From the NCBI RefSeq assembly GCF_000812665.2, contig NZ_CP014327.1:2571501-2635500 (forward strand): 64,000 nt of DNA, in the 5' to 3' direction. Numbering within the stretch: position 1 is the first letter of the stretch; every line of letters starts with the position of its first letter. Shown in pieces: positions 52,078 through 60,968 of the stretch. This DNA comes from Falsihalocynthiibacter arcticus. Its GTDB lineage: Bacteria; Pseudomonadota; Alphaproteobacteria; Rhodobacterales; Rhodobacteraceae. Made by a program: the position numbers and the translations under genes. The notes under the pieces were generated by a model. It was not told where the DNA came from. It made no database searches and saw only the letters and a program-made list of their open reading frames with translations.

Positions 52078-53037
52078 ATGAAATTTATCAAGACACTCGC
52101 GGCTGCCACGCTGGTTATGGCCGCTCCTGCTTTCGCGCAGGAACAGCTTTCAATTGCAACCGGTGGAACCGGCGGCGTCTATTATCCAATTGGCGGCGGC
52201 CTTGCGGAAATCATCAACAACCATGTCGACGGCTATGCCGCGACCGCCGAAGTTACAGGCGCATCCGTTGAGAACATGGGCCTGATTGCTACGGGCGATG
52301 CCGATGTCGCGCTTGCTTTGGCCGACACGGTTCTACAGGGCTATACTGGAACGGGCCGCTTTGAGGGGCAACAGCTTCCGATGCTACGCGCAGTTGGCGT
52401 TGCATATGCAAACATGGTGCAAATCGTGGCCCTGAAAGACAGCGGTATTACTTCGCTTCAGGACATGGTCGGCAAGCGCATTTCCATCGGCGCCCCCGGT
52501 TCCGGTACTGAGGTCAACGCCGAGCAAATTCTGACGGCAAACGGCATCTCTTATGACGATATCGACGAGCAGCGCCTGAACTTCAACGAAACCGCAGATG
52601 CGCTGGCCAATGGCGATATTGACGCTGGCTTCTGGTCTGTTGGTGCGCCAACCTCGTCAATTCTCAACCTTGCGACCACGAACGATATTGTTTTGATCGA
52701 ACTTGGTGCCGAAGAATTGGCCGCAGCGGACGCCGCCAATCCGGTCTTTGCCGCGACCACGCTTAAGGGCGGAACCTATGTCGGCGTCGATGCGGATACG
52801 TCCGTGATTGGCGTGCCAAACGTCTTGGTTGTGTCGTCGGAAATGTCGGATGATCTTGCCTATCAGATCACCAGCGCCATGTTCGAAAACATCGCAGAGC
52901 TTCAAGCGGTTCACCCCGCCGCCAACCAGACAACCGTTGAATTGGCTCTGTCTGCCTCGCCGATCCCACTCCACCCTGGTGCGATCCGCTATTTTGAGGA
53001 AATTGGTGCGACGGTTCCTGACGAATTGCGCCCATGA
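52078..53037 (+). CDS. TAXI family TRAP transporter solute-binding protein
   Basis: A 319-residue periplasmic protein with signal peptide (TLAAATLVMAAPAFAQ). LSIATGGTGGVYYPIGGGLA is the TAXI hallmark. LRAVGVAYANMVQIVALKDS, GKRISIGAPGSGTEVNAEQI and GAIRYFEEIGATVP complete the family pattern. It delivers an acidic solute to the fused TRAP permease encoded at 53507. A GGGAGGACTAAACT ribosome site precedes ATG. The stop overlaps the DUF1850 start by four bases. Confidence 0.92.
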   Translation: MKFIKTLAAATLVMAAPAFAQEQLSIATGGTGGVYYPIGGGLAEIINNHVDGYAATAEVTGASVENMGLIATGDADVALALADTVLQGYTGTGRFEGQQLPMLRAVGVAYANMVQIVALKDSGITSLQDMVGKRISIGAPGSGTEVNAEQILTANGISYDDIDEQRLNFNETADALANGDIDAGFWSVGAPTSSILNLATTNDIVLIELGAEELAAADAANPVFAATTLKGGTYVGVDADTSVIGVPNVLVVSSEMSDDLAYQITSAMFENIAELQAVHPAANQTTVELALSASPIPLHPGAIRYFEEIGATVPDELRP

Positions 53038-53500
53038 TATCATGGTTCGGAGGGGGGCTTTGCGCTCTCCTCCTTTCTTTTAACGCTTCGGTCGCCCAAG
53101 CCGATACTCTGACGGCGACTCAAGTAGACACTGGCGAAACGCTTGCCGTGTTTGATGCCCCGGATGGGGCAGGGTGGTGTGTGCTTTGGCACCATTCGGT
53201 GCAAGGGTTCGAGGTATCGGATTGCTATGAAAATCGCGGGGCCGCATGGTTTTGGTGCGCGCTCATCTGCCGGATTTCGCCGCTGGACTTGACCATATCC
53301 CCGGACGCGGCGTGCAAGTGTCGGACGGGCAGGGCGGTTACTGGATTGAAGATATCGACGAGGCCGTTCCCACAAACGCCTATATCCTACGTCCCGGTGC
53401 GGGATTTGTAGATCATCGAATTAACATGGACGGGACTGAAGTCTCGCTCTCGGCTGTTGCTCCGCGTGCGCGCGTTCGCATTGCCTTAATAAGGAACTAA
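53034..53500 (+). pseudogene. DUF1850 protein, frameshifted, of the TAXI-TRAP operon
   Basis: DUF1850 proteins are small exported partners found between TAXI binding proteins and fused TRAP permeases. The first frame starts at 53034 with a signal-like helix, then GAGWCVLWHHSVQGFEVSDC, the family's HS motif. After about 53240, at GGGGCCGC, the family sequence moves to another frame: MVLVRAHLPDFAAGLDHIPG to the end at 53500. A single-base change would join them into about 155 residues. It may be a true loss or a sequencing error in a G/C-rich run; the flanking TRAP genes are intact. Confidence 0.75.
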
Positions 53501-53506
53501 TCGACG

Positions 53507-55501
53507 ATGACCACCGATCTTGCAGAACGCCCCCCCATGCCACAGCCAACTGTGGCAACCTCGCGCCTCTTGCTTCGTGCGATAGCCATCGTCGGCATCC
53601 TGCTCTCCCTGTTTCAGCTTTACGCCGCTGGGCTACAGCCCCTTGGTCTCTTTTTTCAGCGCCCGATCCATTTGGGATTTATTCTGGCGCTTTGCTTTTT
53701 GATTTATCCGGTTTTCGGCCAAGATCGCGTGCGTGGCGTGCTTGGTTGGGTTATCGACGGCGCGCTCGTCCTCTGTGCAGTTTTGGTCGGCGTTTGGTTG
53801 CCGATGAACATCGACATTATCGCCAATTCGATTTTTTCGCGCCCGATTGACATCACTGTCGGGGTCATCACGACGCTGGTTGTGCTGGAAGGCGCGCGTC
53901 GCGCCGTGGGGCTTGGCATGACAATTATCGGCGCGACCTTCATTGTGTATGCCTTTGCTGGCAACCGTGGCGAGTTACCGTTTCTCTCCGATTGGATGCC
54001 CGGTATTCTTAACCATCGGGGCTATACTCTGGACCGCTTGGCAAGCCAACTGACACTCGGAGCCGAGGGGATTTTCGGCCTACCATTGGGTGTGGCTGCC
54101 ACGTTCATTTTCGTCTTCGTGCTTTTTGGCGCGTTCCTAGAGGTGACTGGCGCGGGCAAATTCTTCATCGATTTGGCCTACGCGTCGACGGGCCGGCAAC
54201 GGGGCGGGCCAGCCAAGGCTGCCGTGATTGCCTCCGCCGGCATGGGCTCGATCAGCGGTTCGGCAATCGCCAATGTTGTGACCACGGGAGCTTTCACGAT
54301 CCCGTTGATGAAAAAACTGGGCTATCGGCCCGCGCAGGCTGGCGGTATCGAGGCCGCAGCCTCTACGGGTGGGCAGATCATGCCGCCCCTGATGGGTGCG
54401 GGCGCGTTCTTGATGTCGGAATTCACACAGGTTCCCTATGTCGATATCGTGCTGGTGTCGATTTTTCCCGCCTTCCTTTATTTTGGCGCGGTCTATCTGC
54501 TGGTCCATATCGCAGCGGTCAAACAGGGCATGAAGGGCCTGACCGCCGAAGAACTGCCGAGTGTGCGCAGGGTGATGGCTGACGGATGGCATTTCATGCT
54601 TCCGCTGGTGGCATTGGTATGGTTGCTGGTGTCGGGTTATTCGCCGATGCGGGTAGGGTTTTATGCTATTATATCGGTGGTCGTAGCGGCTTCGGCCCGC
54701 GCGTTGTGGAGCTACGCAACCGACCGACCAACGATGGACGGCTTTGTTGCACTGTGTCGCCGTGGGCTGTCCTTAACGGCGCAGGCGATGGAATTGGGCG
54801 CGCGAAATGCTGTTGCAGTGTCGATGGCTTGCGCCGTCGCAGGGATCATTGTGGGCGTTGTCGGGTTGACCGGACTTGGGTTGAAATTCTCGTCGATGAT
54901 GATCGCCTTTTCGGGTGGCAACATCGTTTTGGCGCTGATCCTCGTGCTCCTCGCAAGCTTAGTCCTCGGTATGGGCTTGCCTGTGACCGCTGCCTACATC
55001 GTGCTGATTATCCTCGTCGGCCCCGCGCTGACATCGGAATTCGGCGTGCCGCTTCTGATCGCGCATCTGGTGGTGTTCTGGTATTCGCAAGACAGTAACG
55101 TCACGCCGCCCGTGGCGCTCGCGGCCTTTGCGGGAGCCGCGATTGCAGGCTCGAAACCGATGGAAACCAGCCTTCAGTCGTGGAAATTTGCCAAGGGGCT
55201 GTACCTCATTCCGCTTTTCATGGTGTTCAACGAAAGCATCATCCTTGGCGGACCAATCCCCTTGGTTATTTGGAGCGGTTTTCTCGCGATTATTGCTCTC
55301 ACCGCCTTTGCCGCCTGTCTTGAAGGGTATCTTTTTGCACCGATTGTTTTATGGCAGCGGTTGCTAATCGTGCCAGGTGTGATTGCGGTTTTCTGGCCAG
55401 ATTTACGGGTCGAGATTGTAGGGGTGGCAATCTTGGTAACTATGCTGACGCTCAATTGGTCCCGAGGCCGCCGTGAGCTTCCTGTAAATGGTTTGGCGTG
55501 A
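53507..55501 (+). CDS. TRAP transporter fused permease (DctQM, 4TM/12TM)
   Basis: A 664-residue membrane protein. About residues 25-140 are a DctQ-like four-helix part. The remainder is a DctM-like domain with VGVITTLVVLEGARRAVGLG, GPAKAAVIASAGMGSISGSA and AAASTGGQIMPPLMGAGAFL (the substrate and cation region). ASLVLGMGLPVTAAYIVLII and VVFWYSQDSNVTPPVALAAF are also present. TAXI-type systems use this fused form. It imports an organic acid, driven by a sodium or proton gradient. Confidence 0.93.
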   Translation: MTTDLAERPPMPQPTVATSRLLLRAIAIVGILLSLFQLYAAGLQPLGLFFQRPIHLGFILALCFLIYPVFGQDRVRGVLGWVIDGALVLCAVLVGVWLPMNIDIIANSIFSRPIDITVGVITTLVVLEGARRAVGLGMTIIGATFIVYAFAGNRGELPFLSDWMPGILNHRGYTLDRLASQLTLGAEGIFGLPLGVAATFIFVFVLFGAFLEVTGAGKFFIDLAYASTGRQRGGPAKAAVIASAGMGSISGSAIANVVTTGAFTIPLMKKLGYRPAQAGGIEAAASTGGQIMPPLMGAGAFLMSEFTQVPYVDIVLVSIFPAFLYFGAVYLLVHIAAVKQGMKGLTAEELPSVRRVMADGWHFMLPLVALVWLLVSGYSPMRVGFYAIISVVVAASARALWSYATDRPTMDGFVALCRRGLSLTAQAMELGARNAVAVSMACAVAGIIVGVVGLTGLGLKFSSMMIAFSGGNIVLALILVLLASLVLGMGLPVTAAYIVLIILVGPALTSEFGVPLLIAHLVVFWYSQDSNVTPPVALAAFAGAAIAGSKPMETSLQSWKFAKGLYLIPLFMVFNESIILGGPIPLVIWSGFLAIIALTAFAACLEGYLFAPIVLWQRLLIVPGVIAVFWPDLRVEIVGVAILVTMLTLNWSRGRRELPVNGLA

Positions 55502-55552
55502 TGCGTTTGCCAACCTATTAGGCAATGCGCTCGCGGCTTATTTGATTTCAAT

Positions 55553-56053
55553 TCACGGAGTCGCAAGCACCAGATTGGCTATGGTGATTGCGGCGGCTTT
55601 CTGATCATCGCTTTGGGTCATGTCGGTATTGACGTGAATGACCTTGTTGTCGGCAGTGAGAATCGACAACTGCCCGCGTTTTTCTGACCAAACGGCTTGG
55701 ACACCCAAATCCGCAACCGGAACTGCGTCTTTGTAAACTGCGAGCACACGATCAAAATCAGAGGCTCTCGCGGCGCGGGCTGCGATCACATAAAGCCTTT
55801 TGCCATCAGGCTTTGCCCCCAATTCAATACGCAGAGCGTCATCTTCGTCGGGCGCGCCCCAGATGTAGGTGCATGTGAACGTGCGGCTTCCATCGCACGC
55901 GGCCATTTTTAAACCGTCGTCAGGGGCGAACTCAAAAATGGTGCGCAACTGGTTTTCGGGTATCAACGGCAACATCAGCTCGTCCGCAGGCGCGATCGTT
56001 CCCGTCAAAAGTATCGCGCAGATTGCGGAGGCAAGGAAAAAGTGGGGCTTCAT
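55553..56053 (-). CDS. Exported hypothetical protein
   Basis: A 166-residue protein with signal peptide (HFFLASAICAILLTGTIAPA). The mature part has one cysteine pair (AACDGSRTFTCTYIWGAPDE), which may form a disulfide, and mixed strand/helix composition. It resembles no family I can name. It is convergent with the TRAP permease gene and 81 bp downstream of another exported gene on the same strand (56135-56551), so the two may be one unit. Confidence 0.75.
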   Translation of the reverse strand: MKPHFFLASAICAILLTGTIAPADELMLPLIPENQLRTIFEFAPDDGLKMAACDGSRTFTCTYIWGAPDEDDALRIELGAKPDGKRLYVIAARAARASDFDRVLAVYKDAVPVADLGVQAVWSEKRGQLSILTADNKVIHVNTDMTQSDDQKAAAITIANLVLATP

Positions 56054-56134
56054 ATGTGGCCTTTCAAAGTGTGCGTGAGAAAAACACTGGGTTTGGAAAT
56101 ATGTCGCGGAAGGTAAGGATCGCGCCTACAGCCC

Positions 56135-56551
56135 TTACCTAATCAAACATTGCTCCACGATTCTGGCCTTCACTGCTTCGGGCGTGCTTTTGGCAAGATA
56201 AGTATAAACCATCTCAATTAAATAACTGGCGCCCAGTGGCTCCAACGCGCCGATACCTTCGGGCGATGCCAAGATCGCCGTTTTGGCCTCTTCCACGGGC
56301 AAGCCATCTTGGCTCATGATTAAGCCCCGCACAGCGAGGTCGCCTTGGGCTTCGCAATCGGCAGCAATACTTTCTGCTGTTGGTTTTGCGGCCTCAAGGG
56401 CAAGTCGTTGGGCTTCCTCGTCCGCAAGCTGTTGCTGAACGGATTCCTCCATCTGCTGGGCAAAAGTCTTTTTGACCGGCTGATCCTGCGCCGCCGCAAT
56501 CTGGGGCGTCGTCAGGCTGATAACGGATGCTAAAAGAATGTGTTTGATCAT
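56135..56551 (-). CDS. Exported hypothetical protein, Gln/Glu-rich coil
   Basis: A 138-residue protein with signal peptide (HILLASVISLTTPQIAAAQ). Residues about 28-65 are a charged helix (FAQQMEESVQQQLADEEAQR), probably coiled coil. Two cysteines, in AADCEAQGD and VEQCLIR, are near the middle and the end. Function unknown. Confidence 0.72.
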   Translation of the reverse strand: MIKHILLASVISLTTPQIAAAQDQPVKKTFAQQMEESVQQQLADEEAQRLALEAAKPTAESIAADCEAQGDLAVRGLIMSQDGLPVEEAKTAILASPEGIGALEPLGASYLIEMVYTYLAKSTPEAVKARIVEQCLIR

Positions 56552-57352
56552 GATGTCTAAAAACTCCCGGAAAAGCGGGCTGTAAATTAGGGCTTTTCAC
56601 GCTAATGGTTATCCAAAAGGTAATTTGCGCGAGATTGCATAGTATTGCAAGCTTGCTCAACTTTGCGGCTTTACAATACGTTTAGCGGTGGAGAGAAATC
56701 AGGCGCTCACGACACAAACGGGCGGTTCTGAAACGGGACTTTGGCGCCACAGCGTCGCTTGATGATGATACAGCTGGATCTTATATGGAGCGTTATGAAA
56801 AAAGCGGTCACATAAGAAAACTCTGACAGGCCCTCAACTAATTTTATTGACGGGGAACTGGACGGCGCGGCGGGTTGGATGAAGAAAAATGTGATCGAAC
56901 TGACTGTTCCCAAAGCGACCAGTGACGTCAGAATTACTATTGAACCCCCGCGAAAGCCCACCGCAGTCTGATCAAATTTCGATGTTTTACGGTGGTACAG
57001 ATCGTCAAAATCTTTGGGCCAATGAATGTGTTGGCGACGGGTTAGCTTTGCCAAATGACATTCTCGCCCGCGGCAAGGTGCTAATTTCTGATAGCTTAAG
57101 CTTAGTCGATTCCATTCCTTAGATTTCCGTTGCGAAATCACTACTGGCGGCAGAGGCATCACTTCAATATTCGGAATTTTAAGACGTACGGCGAACAGGA
57201 AAAACTCTGGTCGTGGTCGTAACTTCTTACCAGTTATGAAAATTTGCTAAGCTATGTTCTTGCGGGGGCTAGTTATTTGGATAGGAAAGCCACATGTTCA
57301 TGCTATTTAGAACACATTGCCCCCTTTTTTGACTTTTGCACTGGATTTGAAA
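56552..57352. other. 800-bp stretch without an intact gene
   Basis: Fragments on the plus strand read like protein: ATASLDDDTAGSYMERYEKS near 56740, and in other frames NFIDGELDGAAGWMKKNVIE with ELTVPKATSDVRITIEPPRK near 56840-56950. Frames are broken by stops and I cannot name the family. Probably a decayed gene. A 151-codon minus-strand frame across it looks like a shadow. Confidence 0.4.
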
Positions 57353-57934
57353 ATGAAGGTATTTCGCATCTTTCCGGCTCTATTTTTTTTGGCATCTTCA
57401 TGGGGGGCGCCTGTTTTGGCCGCGCCTGATGTGGCTTGCGGTTATGGCACTCCAGAGGCTTGGGCGAAGGTCGATGCGCTGTTTGTCGGAACGTGGAAAA
57501 TTCAGCACCACGCGGGGTTCTATGTGGCGGGTCCTATGACGATGCCTTTCCCCGCGAGCGGCGACACCGACACGATGCAGATCGAAATGCTGCCTTCAGG
57601 GCAACTGGTTGGTACACATCCCGAAGCGCAAGCTCCTATACCGTTCCTCTGGGCAGATGAGCCAGCGTGGAGTTTTGAGAAACACGCAGCCGACGACGGG
57701 GCTCCGGCGCCCATGCTGACCTCGTCGGATGTTGAAACGCTGATGGGCTGCGGCGTCGAGAAACTGGCCCGCCTGATCGGCCACACGACAGTATCAATGG
57801 ACGGCGTGGTGATGGAAATGACGTTACGCCTGATGGTGGTTGGCGTGGATCAGATGTACGGCATCTTTCACACGTCGGCGGTGGCCAGAGGCATGCCTGT
57901 GAAAAGCTGGCGTACGGTGACAATGACCCGCTAA
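57353..57934 (+). CDS. Exported hypothetical protein
   Basis: A 193-residue protein from the ATG at 57353 with signal peptide (RIFPALFFLASSWGAPVLAA). The mature region begins DVACGYGTPEAWAKVDALFV and includes GTWKIQHHAGFY, a lipocalin-like GTW turn, then DVETLMGCGVEKLARLIGHT. Two cysteines may pair. This looks like a small beta-barrel envelope protein but no family is certain. Flanked on both sides by degenerate DNA. Confidence 0.7.
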   Translation: MKVFRIFPALFFLASSWGAPVLAAPDVACGYGTPEAWAKVDALFVGTWKIQHHAGFYVAGPMTMPFPASGDTDTMQIEMLPSGQLVGTHPEAQAPIPFLWADEPAWSFEKHAADDGAPAPMLTSSDVETLMGCGVEKLARLIGHTTVSMDGVVMEMTLRLMVVGVDQMYGIFHTSAVARGMPVKSWRTVTMTR

Positions 57935-58826
57935 AATCAGGCGACAGTTGCGAGAGCTTATAGACTCCAACCCAAGGCAATTAAAACCGAAGGTTCGCCC
58001 CCAAATATTTTGGGTGCTTCTGCTTTTTTTTGCGACTAATCTGGTGTGGAAATTGAGGGGCTTCAAGGCCGCGTTCTCCTAGGCGCAGACCTGTGTTTTT
58101 GCGCATTGCCCTTTACGTTCTCAATCGACGGGTACGACAGTTCTGTCCCTTCTATGGTGACGCTCACGGCTTCTGAAACGGGGTGGGCCGTGGGCTCTTT
58201 GGCAAAACTGTCTCTGCACGAGTATCGCGTTTGGTTCCGCCGAACCATTGGTCAAACAACAATAAGAACACGATGCCTACCAATCCTTGGCGAAGGGGGC
58301 GAGATTTCGCAAACCAGCGCCTATAAGCAACCGAACGCGCTCGAACCGAAGGTAATCCCCATTGCAACCGAGGGCTATCGAGAAGGCAGTCGGCCTTGAT
58401 CGGCGTGAATGGGCGCGCGCATCCTGATCTGTTCGACACGAATGGCGATACCGCTTTATCTTGCGCCACTGGAAGCCGGCATGCGCAATTGATCTGCCCA
58501 TACGCCGATCTCTGAGGTACTTGCGGCGTTTCGACGGGCGGTGAGAAGACCGGTGACGGCTACATCGAAGAGGTACTCAGGGCGTTGGCGGCACAAGGGA
58601 TCGCAACCCGCATTGATATTGTTGGCTTCACCACCGACGGTTCCAAGTTCCGCTCGCGCCCAAAGGTTATATGTTGATTGTCGACGGTCACATAGAACCG
58701 CTGGTGATTAAAATTGCTTTGGGGGAGGAACAAGTTATTGATCTTGCGAAATGAAGGATTTTCAATACATCTACGCCTGCTAGAATACGACGTTGGCTGA
58801 ATCGGCTTGGAAGGGCTGTACCTCAT
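57935..58826. other. 890-bp stretch with degenerate coding fragments
   Basis: A frame from about 58046 (LQGRVLLGADLCFCALPFTF) to 58399 lacks a ribosome site. Further on, other frames give GGEKTGDGYIEEVLRALAAQ with GIATRIDIVGFTTDGSKFRS (about 58540-58670) and MLIVDGHIEPLVIKIALGEE (from about 58674). These read like pieces of one or two decayed proteins of unknown family. No promoter for the gene at 58827 stands out. Confidence 0.45.
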
Positions 58827-59858
58827 ATGCGCGTATTTTATAGTGAAGATCACAGGCTCCATTTTCCGCAAGCGGAACTGTCGGGTGGGCAGTTTGTCAC
58901 GCCGTTTGAGCGACCGTCGCGGCTTGAATACATCCTTAACCGTTTGAGAAAACGGCAGTTTTTAGATGTGGTTGCACCTGAAGCGGTCGATATGGCGCCG
59001 ATTACCGCTTTACTCGATCCGGGTTATTTGACCTTCTTGGAAACGGCTTGGGATGAGTGGAAAGCGGCTGGAATGGGAGGCGAGATTATTGCCGCGAACG
59101 TCCCTGCGCGGGGCATGCATATGGATCGCATTCCCGAAAATATTGACGGAAAAGTTGGATATTATTGCCATGCCTCGGAAACCGCGATTACGCAGGGAAC
59201 GTGGAAAGCGGCCTTGTCGTCTGTGGCCTCCGCACAGGCCGCGCAACGTCATGTTGCTGCGGGGGCAAATGCCGCGTTTGCGCTTTGCCGCCCACCTGGG
59301 CACCATGCAACGGCCGACCAATATGGCGGTTTCTGTTTCATCAACAATGCAGCCGTAACGGCGCAAATGTTTCGCGATTCAGGTGCGGAGCGGGTTGCCG
59401 TACTCGATATTGATTTTCACCACGGCAATGGCACGCAAGACATTTTTTACGAACGCGCAGACGTGTTATTCGCCTCGCTACATGGCGCGCCACAACAGAC
59501 CTATCCCTATTTTATCGGCTATGCCGATGAAAAGGGGCGCGGCGAGGGCGAGGGATATAATTTCAACTACCCGATGCTATCTGGGACAGGCTATAGCCAA
59601 TGGTCTGCGGCGCTTGATGACGCGATTGCCAAGATCAGCGCATGGGGCGCGGAAGTACTTGTCGTGTCGCTGGGCGTGGATGCCTATAAGGATGACCCAA
59701 TCAGCTTCTTTCAACTGGAGAGCGATGATTTCACCGATGCGGGCCGCCGCATTGGGCGGATGAAACTGCCGACAGTGTTTTGTATGGAGGGGGGGTATGC
59801 GGTTGAGATGGTCGGTGTGAATACAGTCAACGTGCTCGAAGGATTTGCCGACGCTTGA
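58827..59858 (+). CDS. Acetylpolyamine amidohydrolase / histone-deacetylase family protein
   Basis: A 343-residue zinc amidohydrolase, paralogous to the one at 35732-36754. CRPPGHHATADQYGGFCFIN has the catalytic His pair, VAVLDIDFHHGNGTQDIFYE the zinc Asp and His, and SLGVDAYKDDPISFF the third ligand. GTWKAALSSVASAQAAQRHV matches the AphA branch. It is convergent with the polyamine ABC operon, so its substrate is probably an acetylated polyamine brought in by that system or made in the cell. Confidence 0.9.
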   Translation: MRVFYSEDHRLHFPQAELSGGQFVTPFERPSRLEYILNRLRKRQFLDVVAPEAVDMAPITALLDPGYLTFLETAWDEWKAAGMGGEIIAANVPARGMHMDRIPENIDGKVGYYCHASETAITQGTWKAALSSVASAQAAQRHVAAGANAAFALCRPPGHHATADQYGGFCFINNAAVTAQMFRDSGAERVAVLDIDFHHGNGTQDIFYERADVLFASLHGAPQQTYPYFIGYADEKGRGEGEGYNFNYPMLSGTGYSQWSAALDDAIAKISAWGAEVLVVSLGVDAYKDDPISFFQLESDDFTDAGRRIGRMKLPTVFCMEGGYAVEMVGVNTVNVLEGFADA

Positions 59859-59877
59859 AATCGCTTTTGCGTCTAGG

Positions 59878-59906
59878 GGGGCGGGGCCCAAAACAGGCCC
59901 CGCCCC
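59878..59906. terminator. Strong bidirectional terminator
   Basis: GGGGCGGGGCC (59878-59888) pairs with GGCCCCGCCCC (59896-59906), followed by ATTTGTTTATTT. It separates the deacetylase gene from the convergent polyamine operon. Confidence 0.8.
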
Positions 59907-59912
59907 ATTTGT

Positions 59913-60938
59913 TTATTTGACCAGTTCGGTCCAAATAGCGGTATAAAGTTCAGTCGCGCTTTGTGGGCAGGTTGGCAGGAATTTCCCTGCGGAGACAAAC
60001 TCTGCGGGCACAACGATTTCTGGTGCGGTTTTCATCTCTTCGGGCATGAACGGCGCAGACCCTGCGATCCCGTTGGCATAACGGGCAAAGGACGAGATCA
60101 TCGCGGCGTTTTCAGGGATCATGACGAAATCGAGGAACTTATAGGCCTCGTCGACGTTTTTCGCATCCGCCAGCAATCCAACCGAATCCATCCAAAGGGG
60201 GTAGCCTTCGACGGGGTATCCATAGGCGACTGTCGGGTTGTTCAGGCGCGCGCGCATTGTGGACCCGTTCCAGTTCACGGAAGCGGCGTAATCACCCGAC
60301 GAAAGCTTGTCTGTGGTGCCATAATCCATCGACAACCATGACGGTTTTGCCGCCATCAATTTGTCACGAACCTTACGCAGCACGTCGAGATCTTCGGTGC
60401 AAGCTTCGCCGCCAACGTTAAAGATCGCAAGTGCCATAACGTCGCTCATTTCGGGAACCACGTTGACCTTGCCAATCAGTTCGGCAGGCGGGTCAAGGAA
60501 GATGTCAGAGGTGTTAATATCACCACTATAATCGGCCGTATTCACGGCAACAGCGGTGGTGCCCCAAAGCCATGGAACGGTGTGGGTCCGCCCCTCGTCC
60601 CAAGGGACATTTACCCATTCAGGCGCAACGTTGCCGATGTTGGAAAGGCGCGAATGGTCGAGCTCGGCCAAAAGGCCCTTTTCAACAAAGATCGGAACAT
60701 AGTTGGCCGAAGGAACCACAAGGTCAAAACCAGAGCCGCCCGCTTCAACCTTGGCAAGGGCGGTTGTGTTGCTGTCATAGTCTGTGACCGTGACAGTGAT
60801 CCCTGTTTCAGCCGTGAATTTCTCGATCATTTCGGGGCTGGTATAGTTTCCCCAGTTGAAAAGGTTCAACTGGCCTTCGGCTTGCGCGGCAAGCGTGCCG
60901 CCGAGTAAAGCCGTGGTGGCGATAAGAAAAGATTTCAT
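59913..60938 (-). CDS. potD: Polyamine ABC transporter substrate-binding protein (PotD-like)
   Basis: A 341-residue periplasmic binding protein with signal peptide (SFLIATTALLGGTLAAQA). LNLFNWGNYTSPEMIEKFTA is the PotD/PotF N-terminal motif. VVPSANYVPIFVEKGLLAEL and AVNWNGSTMRARL follow. It captures putrescine, spermidine or a related diamine. Last gene of the potABCD-like operon, placed after the permeases, with a separate ribosome site (AAGGAGTATCAC). Confidence 0.92.
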   Translation of the reverse strand: MKSFLIATTALLGGTLAAQAEGQLNLFNWGNYTSPEMIEKFTAETGITVTVTDYDSNTTALAKVEAGGSGFDLVVPSANYVPIFVEKGLLAELDHSRLSNIGNVAPEWVNVPWDEGRTHTVPWLWGTTAVAVNTADYSGDINTSDIFLDPPAELIGKVNVVPEMSDVMALAIFNVGGEACTEDLDVLRKVRDKLMAAKPSWLSMDYGTTDKLSSGDYAASVNWNGSTMRARLNNPTVAYGYPVEGYPLWMDSVGLLADAKNVDEAYKFLDFVMIPENAAMISSFARYANGIAGSAPFMPEEMKTAPEIVVPAEFVSAGKFLPTCPQSATELYTAIWTELVK

Positions 60939-60968
60939 GTGATACTCCTTAAAATGGGAAGCCAGGGT

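Noticed and set aside
56707-57162. 151-codon minus-strand frame
   Set aside because: It has no ribosome site or recognisable motif and lies opposite fragments that read better on the plus strand.
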